Made by a program: the position numbers and the translations under genes | In this document: one piece after another, positions 16,109 to 23,326 of the stretch | Position numbering within the stretch: position 1 is the first letter of the stretch | Layout of the letters: every line of letters begins with the position of its first letter | Notes under the pieces: model-generated | What the model was told of the DNA's origin: nothing | The model's input: the letters and a program-made list of their open reading frames with translations, nothing else | Database searches by the model: none | Assembly: GCF_042685265.1 (NCBI RefSeq) | Contig: NZ_JBHUMX010000005.1 | Direction: 5' to 3' (one strand) | DNA length: 64,000 nucleotides | DNA from: Oceanobacillus_B kapialis | GTDB taxonomy: Bacteria; Bacillota; Bacilli; Bacillales; Amphibacillaceae

Positions 16109-16336
16109 TTATCCTTTTTGGATATAAAAGTATAGGGCGTTTTCCTCTGTTCTTTGCTCTAATATAGAGTGGCCACCTGCCTTTGCCCATGCTGGTATAT
16201 CACTTAGGGCTCCCTTGTCTGTTGCAATCACTTCAAGTATTTCACCAGGATTAATCGAGTCCATAGCTTTTTTTGTTTTGACGACAGGCATTGGACACGC
16301 TAATCCTTTCGCATCTAATGTTTTTGTAATATTCAT
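16109..16336 (-). CDS. yrkI: TusA/SirA-family sulfur carrier, YrkI-like
   Basis: A 75-residue protein with the TusA signature LACPMPVVKTKKAM (Cys about residue 14) and a short beta-alpha-beta-alpha-beta fold ending ALYFYIQKG. The Cys carries persulfide sulfur between rhodanese and acceptor proteins. AAAAGGAGC lies 7 bp before the ATG. It is nearly identical in its signature to the N-terminal half of the TusA-rhodanese fusion encoded at 18033, indicating two carriers in one operon. Position between the MBL-rhodanese and permease genes matches B. subtilis yrkHIJ. Confidence 0.85.
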   Translation of the reverse strand: MNITKTLDAKGLACPMPVVKTKKAMDSINPGEILEVIATDKGALSDIPAWAKAGGHSILEQRTEENALYFYIQKG

Positions 16337-16411
16337 TTTGCATTGCTCCTTTTATTATTTTGTTCGGTGCAAGTTGCTCTAAGGTAACCCTGAGGTATAT
16401 CACCCATTTCT

Positions 16412-17539
16412 TTATCGCACAGCACAACGATTTGGGCCGATTTCCATTTCGGTTTGTTCGTCAGTATCAAGATTAATTTTACCCATGTTTACCTGGCGAA
16501 TTTGCTCATATGCATTTGGTTGTGGTGGTAGGTTTTCTGTAACCGTACGACGGAATTCCGCTTCGTCTTTAATGTTTAAGCCATGGTTTTCTTTAAATAA
16601 ATCACCTAGACGTCGTGCTACTGTACCATCTTCATTTAATTCTTGGATAATCATGAAGTGTGCAGGTAATACCACTAGGCCCTCTGCTAGTTCACGATAA
16701 CGTGAATATAATGTTTCTCGCAGATCACCTACCCAGTCCTCTGCTAGCCCCGCCAAATCTGGTCGACCGATGGAATCGATAAATAGGATATCACCTGTTA
16801 ACAAGAACTGTTTGTCAACAATAAAAGAAGTTGAACCAATTGTATGACCAGGTGTATATAATGCACTTACATCTATTTCAGATGAACCAAGCTTCACAAC
16901 TAATCCATCTGTTAGCGCTTTGTAATCAAACACTACGTCTGTAGCATCTTTTGGTGGTAGATAATAAGTTGCGCCTGTTGCAGTTGCAATGTTACGTCCT
17001 CCTGAGATATGGTCAGCATGTAGATGTGTATCGAATACATGCTTGATCTCTACTCCTTTTTCTTTTGCAAAATTCAGGAATATATCCGTGAAACGAACAG
17101 CATCAATAATCGCAGCTTCCCCTTCAGAAATTACCATATAAGACAAGCATCCTTTGCCTAAACGAACAAATTGATAGAGTTCGCCACCATTCCTTAAATC
17201 AGCAACTTTTACTGGTTCTAGGTAACTACTCCAGGATTTCATTCCACCTTCAAGATATGCAACTTCACGCCCGGCTTCTGATAGCATTTCTGCTACCATG
17301 ACAGAAGATCCCTCTTTTGCACATACTACTAAAACTTCTTTATTGGTAGGAAGTTTTGGAAGAATCTCCTCTACTCCATCTAATAATTCAAAGTAAGCAA
17401 CATTTAAATATTCGAATTTGTGTCCTTCAATTTTCCAATCTTCAAATGCATCAGCATTTCGTACGTCTAAAATAAATAGATCTTCGTTATCAATTACTTT
17501 TCTCGCAACTTGTGCTGCTGTCCATTTGTTTACTGTCAT
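16412..17539 (-). CDS. yrkH: Rhodanese-metallo-beta-lactamase fusion, persulfide dioxygenase-like (YrkH-like)
   Basis: A 375-residue fusion. The N-terminal rhodanese domain (about 1-105) has DVRNADAF and a loop VCAKEGSS with a Cys. The C-terminal metallo-beta-lactamase domain has THLHADHISGG (about 171-181), YTPGHTIGST, LLTGDILF and a final PAHF. ETHE1-type persulfide dioxygenases share this mononuclear-iron MBL core and oxidise glutathione or coenzyme persulfide to sulfite. The order rhodanese-then-MBL differs from staphylococcal CstB, where the MBL domain comes first. It is flanked by TusA and DsrE genes as in B. subtilis yrkEFHIJ. Catalysis is inferred from family. Confidence 0.82.
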   Translation of the reverse strand: MTVNKWTAAQVARKVIDNEDLFILDVRNADAFEDWKIEGHKFEYLNVAYFELLDGVEEILPKLPTNKEVLVVCAKEGSSVMVAEMLSEAGREVAYLEGGMKSWSSYLEPVKVADLRNGGELYQFVRLGKGCLSYMVISEGEAAIIDAVRFTDIFLNFAKEKGVEIKHVFDTHLHADHISGGRNIATATGATYYLPPKDATDVVFDYKALTDGLVVKLGSSEIDVSALYTPGHTIGSTSFIVDKQFLLTGDILFIDSIGRPDLAGLAEDWVGDLRETLYSRYRELAEGLVVLPAHFMIIQELNEDGTVARRLGDLFKENHGLNIKDEAEFRRTVTENLPPQPNAYEQIRQVNMGKINLDTDEQTEMEIGPNRCAVR

Positions 17540-17549
17540 TTCGCTTACT

Positions 17550-17565
17550 ACCCCCCTAGGTATAT
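17550..17565. promoter_or_regulatory. Degenerate CstR-like operator upstream of yrkH
   Basis: TACCCCCCTAGGTATA is an imperfect relative of the ATACCCC-TA-GGGGTAT type operator. On the minus strand its G tract could instead serve as the ribosome-binding site 10 bp before the yrkH start. Weak on its own. Confidence 0.3.
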
Positions 17566-17576
17566 TAATATCGATT

Positions 17577-17616
17577 TTTTATGCAGTGAAGAAGATTCCC
17601 ACTGCATAAAATTTTG
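17577..17616. other. Intercistronic hairpin between yrkE and yrkH
   Basis: TTTTATGCAGTG pairs with CACTGCATAAAA (12-bp stem, about 11-nt loop) just after the yrkE stop. No T tract follows on the minus strand, so it looks more like a stabilising or processing hairpin than a strong terminator. Confidence 0.5.
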
Positions 17617-17625
17617 ATCATCTAA

Positions 17626-18021
17626 TTAAAATGTTAATGTTGGTGCTGCATCTTTCGCAAATTCCAGAAATGTTACTGCTCCACCAACTTCGATACCATC
17701 TACGAAATCTTCTTTTGTAAGACCCATAACATCCATTGTCATTTGACAAGCAATGAATTTCACGCCAAGTTCCTGTGCCATTTCAATAAGTTGTGGAATG
17801 GATGGGACGTTTGCTTTTTCAAATCCTTTTGCGAAATGTTCTTTTCCTTCTGGCATTTCTAAGTTATGCATTCCTTGCTTATGAATTAAGTTTAGCCCCT
17901 CAAAAGTGAAGAAGATTTGTACCTCTTTTTCTGAAGCTCCTGCTGCTGTTGCGATATTGAATACTTTGTATGCATCAAACATCCCTCCGCTTGCTGCAAT
18001 AATAGCTACCTTTTCTGACAT
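17626..18021 (-). CDS. yrkE: DsrE/DsrF-like sulfur-transfer protein, YrkE-like
   Basis: A 131-residue protein starting MSEKVAIIAASGGMFDAYK; the ATG at 18021 is preceded by AGGAGG at ideal spacing, so a longer frame starting at 18063 is rejected. It has the DsrE fold pattern with ATAAGASEKEVQIFFTFEGL and the conserved Cys in FIACQMTMDVMG. DsrE-like proteins accept and pass on persulfide sulfur, usually with TusA and rhodanese partners, both encoded next door. It follows the TusA-rhodanese gene by 11 bp. The B. subtilis counterpart is yrkE. Confidence 0.85.
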   Translation of the reverse strand: MSEKVAIIAASGGMFDAYKVFNIATAAGASEKEVQIFFTFEGLNLIHKQGMHNLEMPEGKEHFAKGFEKANVPSIPQLIEMAQELGVKFIACQMTMDVMGLTKEDFVDGIEVGGAVTFLEFAKDAAPTLTF

Positions 18022-18032
18022 AATATTTCCTC

Positions 18033-18584
18033 CTAAACCTCTTTTGTTATTTTTCCGTTCCACTCATTCATACCTGGCAGAACGTTGTAAACTTTTTTAA
18101 AACCATTGTTAGCTAAAAGCTGTGCCGCTAAGTCACTACGTTTTCCGGTACGGCAGATTACATAAATCTCTTGTTCTTTATCCAATTCCTGTATGCGAGC
18201 TTCCAGTTCTCCCATCGGAATGGATTTTGCATCTTGAATATGGCCAAATGCATATTCTGCTGCTTCCCGTACGTCTAAAATTTTTCCATCCCGTAATTCA
18301 ATTCCATCAAGCGAAACAGTATTTTTAAATGTTTTTTCCACATCTGGTTCATTAGTGCCTTTGCGGATGTAATGATAAAGGACATCGCCTTCTTCCACTG
18401 TTCCTAAATATAGGTGTCCAACAGAACTAGCCCATGCAGCTAAATCTGCTTTGGAACCTTTATCCGTTGCTTGGACTTCCATTACTTGACCTTCTTCAAG
18501 ATCAGTGAATGCTTTCTTGGTTTTTACAACTGGCATTGGACAAGCTAAGCCTTTTGCATCTAATTGATAATTTACTCGAACCAT
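18033..18584 (-). CDS. yrkF: TusA-rhodanese fusion, CstA/YrkF-like
   Basis: About 183 residues beginning VRVNYQLDAKG; the ATG at 18584 is chosen because GGTGGGGGG precedes it. The N-terminal TusA domain has LACPMPVVKTKKAF (Cys about 15) and the C-terminal rhodanese domain has DVREAAEYAFGH and the active loop CRTGKRSD. Staphylococcal CstA (with an extra DsrE domain) performs persulfide transfer in the sulfide-stress response; YrkF of B. subtilis has this two-domain form. It is the first gene of the sulfur operon and stands behind a promoter with a CstR-type operator. Confidence 0.88.
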   Translation of the reverse strand: MVRVNYQLDAKGLACPMPVVKTKKAFTDLEEGQVMEVQATDKGSKADLAAWASSVGHLYLGTVEEGDVLYHYIRKGTNEPDVEKTFKNTVSLDGIELRDGKILDVREAAEYAFGHIQDAKSIPMGELEARIQELDKEQEIYVICRTGKRSDLAAQLLANNGFKKVYNVLPGMNEWNGKITKEV

Positions 18585-18641
18585 ACACTTACCCCCCACC
18601 GTATTATTTTGCCCAAAAAAATTTCTTTAGGACGTCCTCTC

Positions 18642-18657
18642 ATACCGCTAGGGGTAT
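18642..18657. promoter_or_regulatory. Second CsoR/CstR-type operator in the yrkF leader
   Basis: ATACCGCTAGGGGTAT is an interrupted palindrome (ATACC..TA..GGTAT) matching the CstR operator type with one mismatch in the left arm. It lies about 110 bp downstream of the promoter and 58 bp before the yrkF start. Between the two operators a hairpin (AGTCGTT...AACGACT followed by ATTTTATTT) could act as an attenuator. Confidence 0.6.
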
Positions 18658-18759
18658 ATGAGGAACCAAATAAAATAGTCGTTTTTATAACGACTTTTAT
18701 AGAATACCTTTTACAAGATTCTCACTGATTTCGCTTTCCGAAAATCAATTACATGACTT

Positions 18760-18788
18760 ATGGTATACCCCGCGGGGTAAAATGTCAA
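18760..18788 (-). promoter_or_regulatory. yrkF operon promoter with CstR-type operator inside the spacer
   Basis: On the minus strand TTGACA (18788-18783), exactly 17 bp, then TACCAT (18765-18760). The spacer contains the perfect 14-bp palindrome TACCCCGCGGGGTA (18766-18779), the operator type bound by CsoR/CstR tetramers. Bound repressor would sit between -35 and -10 and block RNA polymerase; release by per- or polysulfide modification of the repressor is known for CstR. The remainder of 18600-18901 shows no gene. Confidence 0.75.
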
Positions 18789-18901
18789 CCTTCTTGTTTT
18801 ATTTTCTTTCTTTACTGTTACATGGATTATAGGTAGATATGTACTTGCATGTAGGTTCATGTGTATCTTGGCACGGGCCATATTTCCAAGACACTGAGAA
18901 C

Positions 18902-19987
18902 TTATTCTCTTGGCAAACTAAACCAAAAAGTATGCACATTCCCCTTTGAAGTTATACCAATTCTACCTCGATGATGTTCAATAATTTCTTTTGATATAGC
19001 GAGTCCTAAACCAGAACCACCTAATTCTCGTGACCGGGAAGGTTCAGTGCGATAAAACCTTTCAAAAATCCTTTCCTGATCATCAAGTGAAATAGGTTTT
19101 CCTGCTGCTGTTACAGCAAGCTTATATTCTAATCCGGTACTTTCCCCAGTTATCGTAATTGGCCCAGTTCCTGCATAGTAGCGAATGGCATTATCGAGTA
19201 AATTACTAATCACTTGAGTTATCTGACCATTATTAACTGTTATTACGCTAGGTGCAACATTTATACACACTTTAATATTCGCTTGCTTTGAGGTCCAGTG
19301 AAACATTTCAACAGATTGTTCTACTAGCTTTTTAATTTCAACAGAGAACTTTTCTGAAAAGTTCTGGGTTGACACATGAGCCCATTCCTTCAGTTGCTCC
19401 ATCTGCTCCACCAAATGAACAAGTCGCTCCGATTCCTCATATAACGATTGGTACAGCCTCTCATCACCTTTAATCACACTATTTTGTAATGCTCTTAGAT
19501 AACCGCTCAAATTAGACAATGGGGTACGAAATTCATGTGATAAATCGGAAACAAGCTTTTGTCGGTTTCTTTCATTTGTCTCTAACTGTTCAACTAGATC
19601 ATTAAATTGGCTAATTAGTACACCAATTTCACCATTAGAATTTACTTTAATGGGTTTAGGGTATTCACCTTGCTTCATCTTTTTTGTGGAATAGATAAGT
19701 TCTCTTAATGGGTGAATCAGTTTTTTTGTTAAATAAAAAAGTGTCAAACTACCGATGACAATCGTGGTAATGCTGAAAATCCATAAGTATTGAAACAGGA
19801 TCGCTTCAAACTGAGCTTGTTTTTGGTTACTCATTGATATTAAACCATCTGCTAGCACGCACGCGGTGTTATAAATTGCAAAGCTACTCAGACCTACAAA
19901 TGCAGTTATGACCATTATATTGATAAGAGTTAATCGAAAAAGTAATTGTTTAGGAACAAGTACTTTTCTAAGTTTATTCCGCAACAA
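18902..19987 (-). CDS. Sensor histidine kinase
   Basis: A 361-residue HAMP-type kinase: two membrane helices (about 16-36 and 50-75) with only a short extracellular loop, a HAMP linker (about 78-130), dimerisation box DLSHEFRTPLSNL with phospho-acceptor His (about 152), N box SNLLDNAIRYY, and G boxes ERFYRTEP and GGSGLGLAIS. The small outer loop suggests sensing in or at the membrane rather than of an external ligand. The start codon is TTG and overlaps the end of the response-regulator gene by 14 bp. Next to ResA/CcdA-like genes and the sulfur operon, a thiol or redox cue is a reasonable guess, not shown. Confidence 0.85.
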   Translation of the reverse strand: MLRNKLRKVLVPKQLLFRLTLINIMVITAFVGLSSFAIYNTACVLADGLISMSNQKQAQFEAILFQYLWIFSITTIVIGSLTLFYLTKKLIHPLRELIYSTKKMKQGEYPKPIKVNSNGEIGVLISQFNDLVEQLETNERNRQKLVSDLSHEFRTPLSNLSGYLRALQNSVIKGDERLYQSLYEESERLVHLVEQMEQLKEWAHVSTQNFSEKFSVEIKKLVEQSVEMFHWTSKQANIKVCINVAPSVITVNNGQITQVISNLLDNAIRYYAGTGPITITGESTGLEYKLAVTAAGKPISLDDQERIFERFYRTEPSRSRELGGSGLGLAISKEIIEHHRGRIGITSKGNVHTFWFSLPRE

Positions 19988-20657
19988 ATTTATACCCCAT
20001 TCCTCTAACCGTTACAATCCGCTTAGGCAAAGCAGCATTCACTTCGATTTTCTTCCTTAGTTTTTTTATATGAGCATCTATTGTTCGATCCAGAACAAGT
20101 TTATCAGCATAAGGATATAATTGATTTATGAGATTTTCCCTAGAGATGACAAGGTTCGGATTCTCCATAAAGTAATATAAAAGATTAAATTCATGCTTCG
20201 TTAAGGTTACTTCTTTATCAAAAAGTAATACTTCACCTTTTCTAGGTTTAATACATAAACCATCATAGGTTATTTTTTGGCAAAATTTACCAGTTCGACG
20301 CAGTACTGCTTCAATATGTGCGAGAAGTTCTTCAGGATCAAAGGGTTTAACTAAATAGTCATCTGCACCAATTTTTAACCCATTTATTTTATCTTCAGTA
20401 CGTGATTTGGCGGATAGCATAATAACGGATACTTCATTTCGCTCTTGATCCCGTACCCATGTACAAAAATCCTCTCCACTAAGTTTAGGAAGCATGAGAT
20501 CTAGTATAATAAGGCAAGGATGTTTCAATAAAAAAACTTCTTTTGCTGCCTCTCCATCTGCAGCCTCCACCACATCATATCCTGCTTTTGTTAGATAAAT
20601 GCTAATTAGTTTGCGTATCATGTTATCGTCTTCCACAACTAATATGGTTTGTTTCAT
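19974..20657 (-). CDS. OmpR-family response regulator
   Basis: A 227-residue regulator from the ATG at 20657, which follows AGAGGTGAGAGG. The receiver domain has acidic pocket VVEDD, phospho-acceptor Asp in IILDLMLP (about residue 51), and switch Lys in DYLVKPF. A winged-helix OmpR/PhoB DNA-binding domain follows (TLTKHEFNLLYYF, RTIDAHIKKLRKKIE, VRGMGYKF). It forms a pair with the overlapping kinase gene. Upstream in the same direction, 41 bp away, is the ResA-like gene, so the two-component genes may be co-transcribed with the thiol-redox genes they would control. Confidence 0.88.
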   Translation of the reverse strand: MKQTILVVEDDNMIRKLISIYLTKAGYDVVEAADGEAAKEVFLLKHPCLIILDLMLPKLSGEDFCTWVRDQERNEVSVIMLSAKSRTEDKINGLKIGADDYLVKPFDPEELLAHIEAVLRRTGKFCQKITYDGLCIKPRKGEVLLFDKEVTLTKHEFNLLYYFMENPNLVISRENLINQLYPYADKLVLDRTIDAHIKKLRKKIEVNAALPKRIVTVRGMGYKFVAE

Positions 20658-20698
20658 CCTCTCACCTCTTTGCCTCATTATACTAATACCTATATAGA

Positions 20699-21292
20699 TT
20701 ACTCCATCTTTTCAAATTCCTGCACCATTAGATCATAGTTCAATGCACCAAATGCCATATTGCTAATTAAACCGTTGGAGTCTACCATATAAGTAGTCGG
20801 GAGTGGTTGGATCGCATAGAGAGTTGCTGCTTCTAAATTGGAATCCATTAAAATTGGAAAGGTTAATTTGTATTCGTCAACAAAGCTCTCTATATCTTCT
20901 ACACTATTTTCCGTATCGGTTAAATTAACTGCTAAAATAACAACATCCTTATCTTGATAAAACTTTTCCATATCTGGCATTTCTGCTCGACAAGGAGGAC
21001 ACCATGTTGCCCAAAAATTAATCATCACACGCTTCCCACGAAAATCCGATAGTTTCACACTTTCTCCAGTTAAAGTCTCTAGCTCGAAGTCTGGTGCCTG
21101 ATTGCCGACTTCCAACCCAATGGTAGGCTCTTCGGATTCTTCAGCAACTTCACTTCCATTTTCATCCTCAACTTCTTGTGTTTCATCTACACTTTCAAAT
21201 TCCTCCGCTGATTTCCCTTGTGAATTGACGAAATCAAAAACTGCCCATCCTATCATACCAACCACGACAACAATAAGAATCCACTTTTTCAT
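20699..21292 (-). CDS. ResA/TlpA-like membrane-anchored thioredoxin
   Basis: A 197-residue protein with an N-terminal membrane anchor (about 4-22), an acidic linker (about 28-58), and a thioredoxin-fold domain with active site WCPPC (about 97-101) and cis-Pro loop QPLPTTYMVD. Such proteins act outside the membrane, reducing disulfides in client proteins such as apocytochrome c, using electrons delivered by CcdA, which is encoded 19 bp upstream. The resB/resC partners of B. subtilis are absent here, so the client could differ from cytochrome c. AGGAGG precedes the ATG. Confidence 0.85.
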   Translation of the reverse strand: MKKWILIVVVVGMIGWAVFDFVNSQGKSAEEFESVDETQEVEDENGSEVAEESEEPTIGLEVGNQAPDFELETLTGESVKLSDFRGKRVMINFWATWCPPCRAEMPDMEKFYQDKDVVILAVNLTDTENSVEDIESFVDEYKLTFPILMDSNLEAATLYAIQPLPTTYMVDSNGLISNMAFGALNYDLMVQEFEKME

Positions 21293-21311
21293 TAAATAAA
21301 CCTCCTAATAT

Positions 21312-22070
21312 TCATCCTAATCTTGATAGCCAAGTGTCTTGGACTAAATCTAGTAAAAACCCTGAAATACGAGGCATTAAACCAAAGAATAGAATTAATC
21401 CCATGATAATCATAATGATGGCACCTATTTTCATAATAATCTCACTATGTCGTACAATCCATCTTGTTTTGCCAATAAAGAATGTTAGGATAAGAAACGG
21501 TATTGTAAACCCAACAACATACATTAATGTATAAAATATCCCTTGACCTGGATCACTTGCTGCCAAGAGCAGAATGGAACCGAAGATAGGTCCAATACAT
21601 GGTGTCCACCCAGCAGCGAATCCTAACCCGATAAAGAATGTTCCGACATATCCCGCTGGTTTATGTGTGTTGTGAAAACGTCGTTCCTTCATGAGGAATG
21701 GTAAATGGATCCACCCAGCTATAAATAAACCCATGACGATAATGAAAACCCCTGCTATCCGCTGAATGAGCAATCCTGAATCTCCTATTAAAAGCTGTTG
21801 TGCCCATTGCCCTAAAAAGGAGGCACTTGCACCCAAGCTAAGAAATACTAACGATACAGCTAACAAAAAGAAGAAGGAGTGCGCAAATAACTGGCGAACC
21901 ATTCTATTATTTTTTTCACCCTGTAGTTCCTTAACACTAATTCCAGTTATGTACGACATGTAGGCTGGAAAAATTGGCAAAACGCAAGGGGATAAAAAAG
22001 ATAGGGCACCTGCCCCTATTGCCAAAATTATTCCTACAAGTAACATCGTATCTGCCTCAATAATTCCCAT
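21312..22070 (-). CDS. ccdA: CcdA/DsbD-type transmembrane thiol-electron carrier
   Basis: A 252-residue membrane protein with six or seven helices. The two redox Cys motifs of the family are visible: FLSPCVLPIFPAY (about 27-39) and GWTPCIGPIFGS (about 153-164). CcdA takes electrons from cytoplasmic thioredoxin and passes them to extracellular thioredoxins such as the ResA-like product next door. Its start overlaps the stop of the upstream membrane-protein gene (TAATG), indicating translational coupling. It may be a second, specialised copy rather than the cytochrome c housekeeping gene. Confidence 0.88.
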   Translation of the reverse strand: MGIIEADTMLLVGIILAIGAGALSFLSPCVLPIFPAYMSYITGISVKELQGEKNNRMVRQLFAHSFFFLLAVSLVFLSLGASASFLGQWAQQLLIGDSGLLIQRIAGVFIIVMGLFIAGWIHLPFLMKERRFHNTHKPAGYVGTFFIGLGFAAGWTPCIGPIFGSILLLAASDPGQGIFYTLMYVVGFTIPFLILTFFIGKTRWIVRHSEIIMKIGAIIMIIMGLILFFGLMPRISGFLLDLVQDTWLSRLG

Positions 22071-22717
22071 TATGTATCCCTCTTTCTTAATTGATAGGTT
22101 AGACTACCAATACTTGTAATAAGAACTCCTCCAAAAAACCATGGTTCCACAATATAACCAAACACTGTTACAAACGGATTAACAATCGATAAAATGACCA
22201 TCCCAATAAAATAGGTTGTTAATTGGATAATCAATTGGATAGCAATTGTCACATGCTCCCTAAGGATAAAAAATGCCCCAATAAGAATTGCTAACAGGAT
22301 TAAATAACCAAAAGAGTACGTATTATCTCCTATAACTAATTGAATAAATTCGTGTACAAATGAACTAAGAAGAAAAATATGAATGAAGGAACCCATTAAA
22401 GGAAGTAAATTTATTTTTTTTCGTTTTGATTTATACAGAAGGGAGAATGCTGTTAGTACAATTGCGAAATAAAAGGCTTTAGAGTCACTCGGATAAGCTA
22501 AGATCGATAATGGATCCGATAAAAAAGTGGAAAGGTTTAATACAATTTTTCCTAGCCAGACAAAGACCACAAAATTAATTAATTGAGATGTCAGTTCTTC
22601 TATATGTTTTTTCTTTTTTTCTTTCGATAAGTCACTAAATAAATAAAAGGTAAGGAATCCTATTGCCAGACTGAGAGCAATCATACCGATTACCATTAAC
22701 TTACTTGCTATTACCAT
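22070..22717 (-). CDS. Polytopic membrane protein of unknown function, coupled to ccdA
   Basis: A 215-residue protein with about six hydrophobic segments and a basic cytoplasmic loop (SDLSKEKKKKHIEE) after the first. No Cys pair or other catalytic motif is visible. It is the first gene of the unit that continues through ccdA, the ResA-like gene, the response regulator and the kinase, and its stop overlaps the ccdA start. That coupling suggests a role in the same membrane redox function. I do not recognise the family. Confidence 0.65.
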   Translation of the reverse strand: MVIASKLMVIGMIALSLAIGFLTFYLFSDLSKEKKKKHIEELTSQLINFVVFVWLGKIVLNLSTFLSDPLSILAYPSDSKAFYFAIVLTAFSLLYKSKRKKINLLPLMGSFIHIFLLSSFVHEFIQLVIGDNTYSFGYLILLAILIGAFFILREHVTIAIQLIIQLTTYFIGMVILSIVNPFVTVFGYIVEPWFFGGVLITSIGSLTYQLRKRDT

Positions 22718-22807
22718 TGTATTTTCCTCACTTTCAATCTCCTTCCGCTTATAACTTATCCTTCTAATGTGAAAATTTGATGAAAGTATTACAGAACAAA
22801 AGCGTGG

Positions 22808-23108
22808 GGCGACCGTTTAGAGACGTACGGACTGGACTGAGCCGCAGGAGATAAAGGAAACATGCCCCTACATTAGGGGTATGTCGGCGTTGGCCGGCAA
22901 GGCCGATTTTAGTCGACCCTCCTTCCCTTTAGAGCTGATGTTGACTTTCACCACAAGGGTATAAGTGCGACTAAGCCTCTGGTTTCACCAGTCGGCAAGT
23001 CTTCTTTATCGTACGGAGGTGAGGGAAGTCTTGCTAGTCTCTGGGTGCTGGAGCTGGACGTGGCAAATTCAGTTGTTTCGTGATCCTCAGCACTAGAATT
23101 TTATACTT
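22808..23108. repeat. Dispersed structured repeat, copy 2
   Basis: About 300 bp matching 13760-14012 in the same orientation, with a roughly 70-bp extra block (about 22860-22935) containing CATGCCCCTA/TAGGGGTATG and GCCGGC inverted repeats. The core (about 22945-23020) folds as GACTAAGCC/GGCAAGTC around CTGGT/ACCAG. Where copy 1 has a T in the inner stem, copy 2 has C, and both can pair with the same G. No coding capacity. It fills most of the non-coding interval 22718-23326. Confidence 0.7.
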
Positions 23109-23119
23109 TTGTATGCAAT

Positions 23120-23145
23120 AAAAAAAGAGACCGCTACGAGTCTCG
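23120..23145 (-). terminator. Terminator downstream of the ABC-F locus
   Basis: On the minus strand GAGAC and GTCTC form a short stem with an 8-nt loop, followed by TTTTTTTATTG. It lies about 180 bp beyond the end of the broken ABC-F gene. Confidence 0.55.
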
Positions 23146-23326
23146 TTAACTGAAATCCTTATATGTTTACACTTTAAGCATAGTTTTGTTGTGACTTATA
23201 ATGGCAATATTGCCAAGCGCCTATAGATTCCGGCAACCGTTTTTTATCGTCTTATTCCCTAATACTTTAATACTTCTAAATTAATATGACCCCTCCCAAA
23301 ATGAAAAAGCGTTTAATTCTGCATGA

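Noticed and set aside
16381..16397. A third or fourth CstR-type operator upstream of yrkI
   Set aside because: TAACCCTGAGGTATA has only partial symmetry and lies in a short intercistronic gap; too weak to list.
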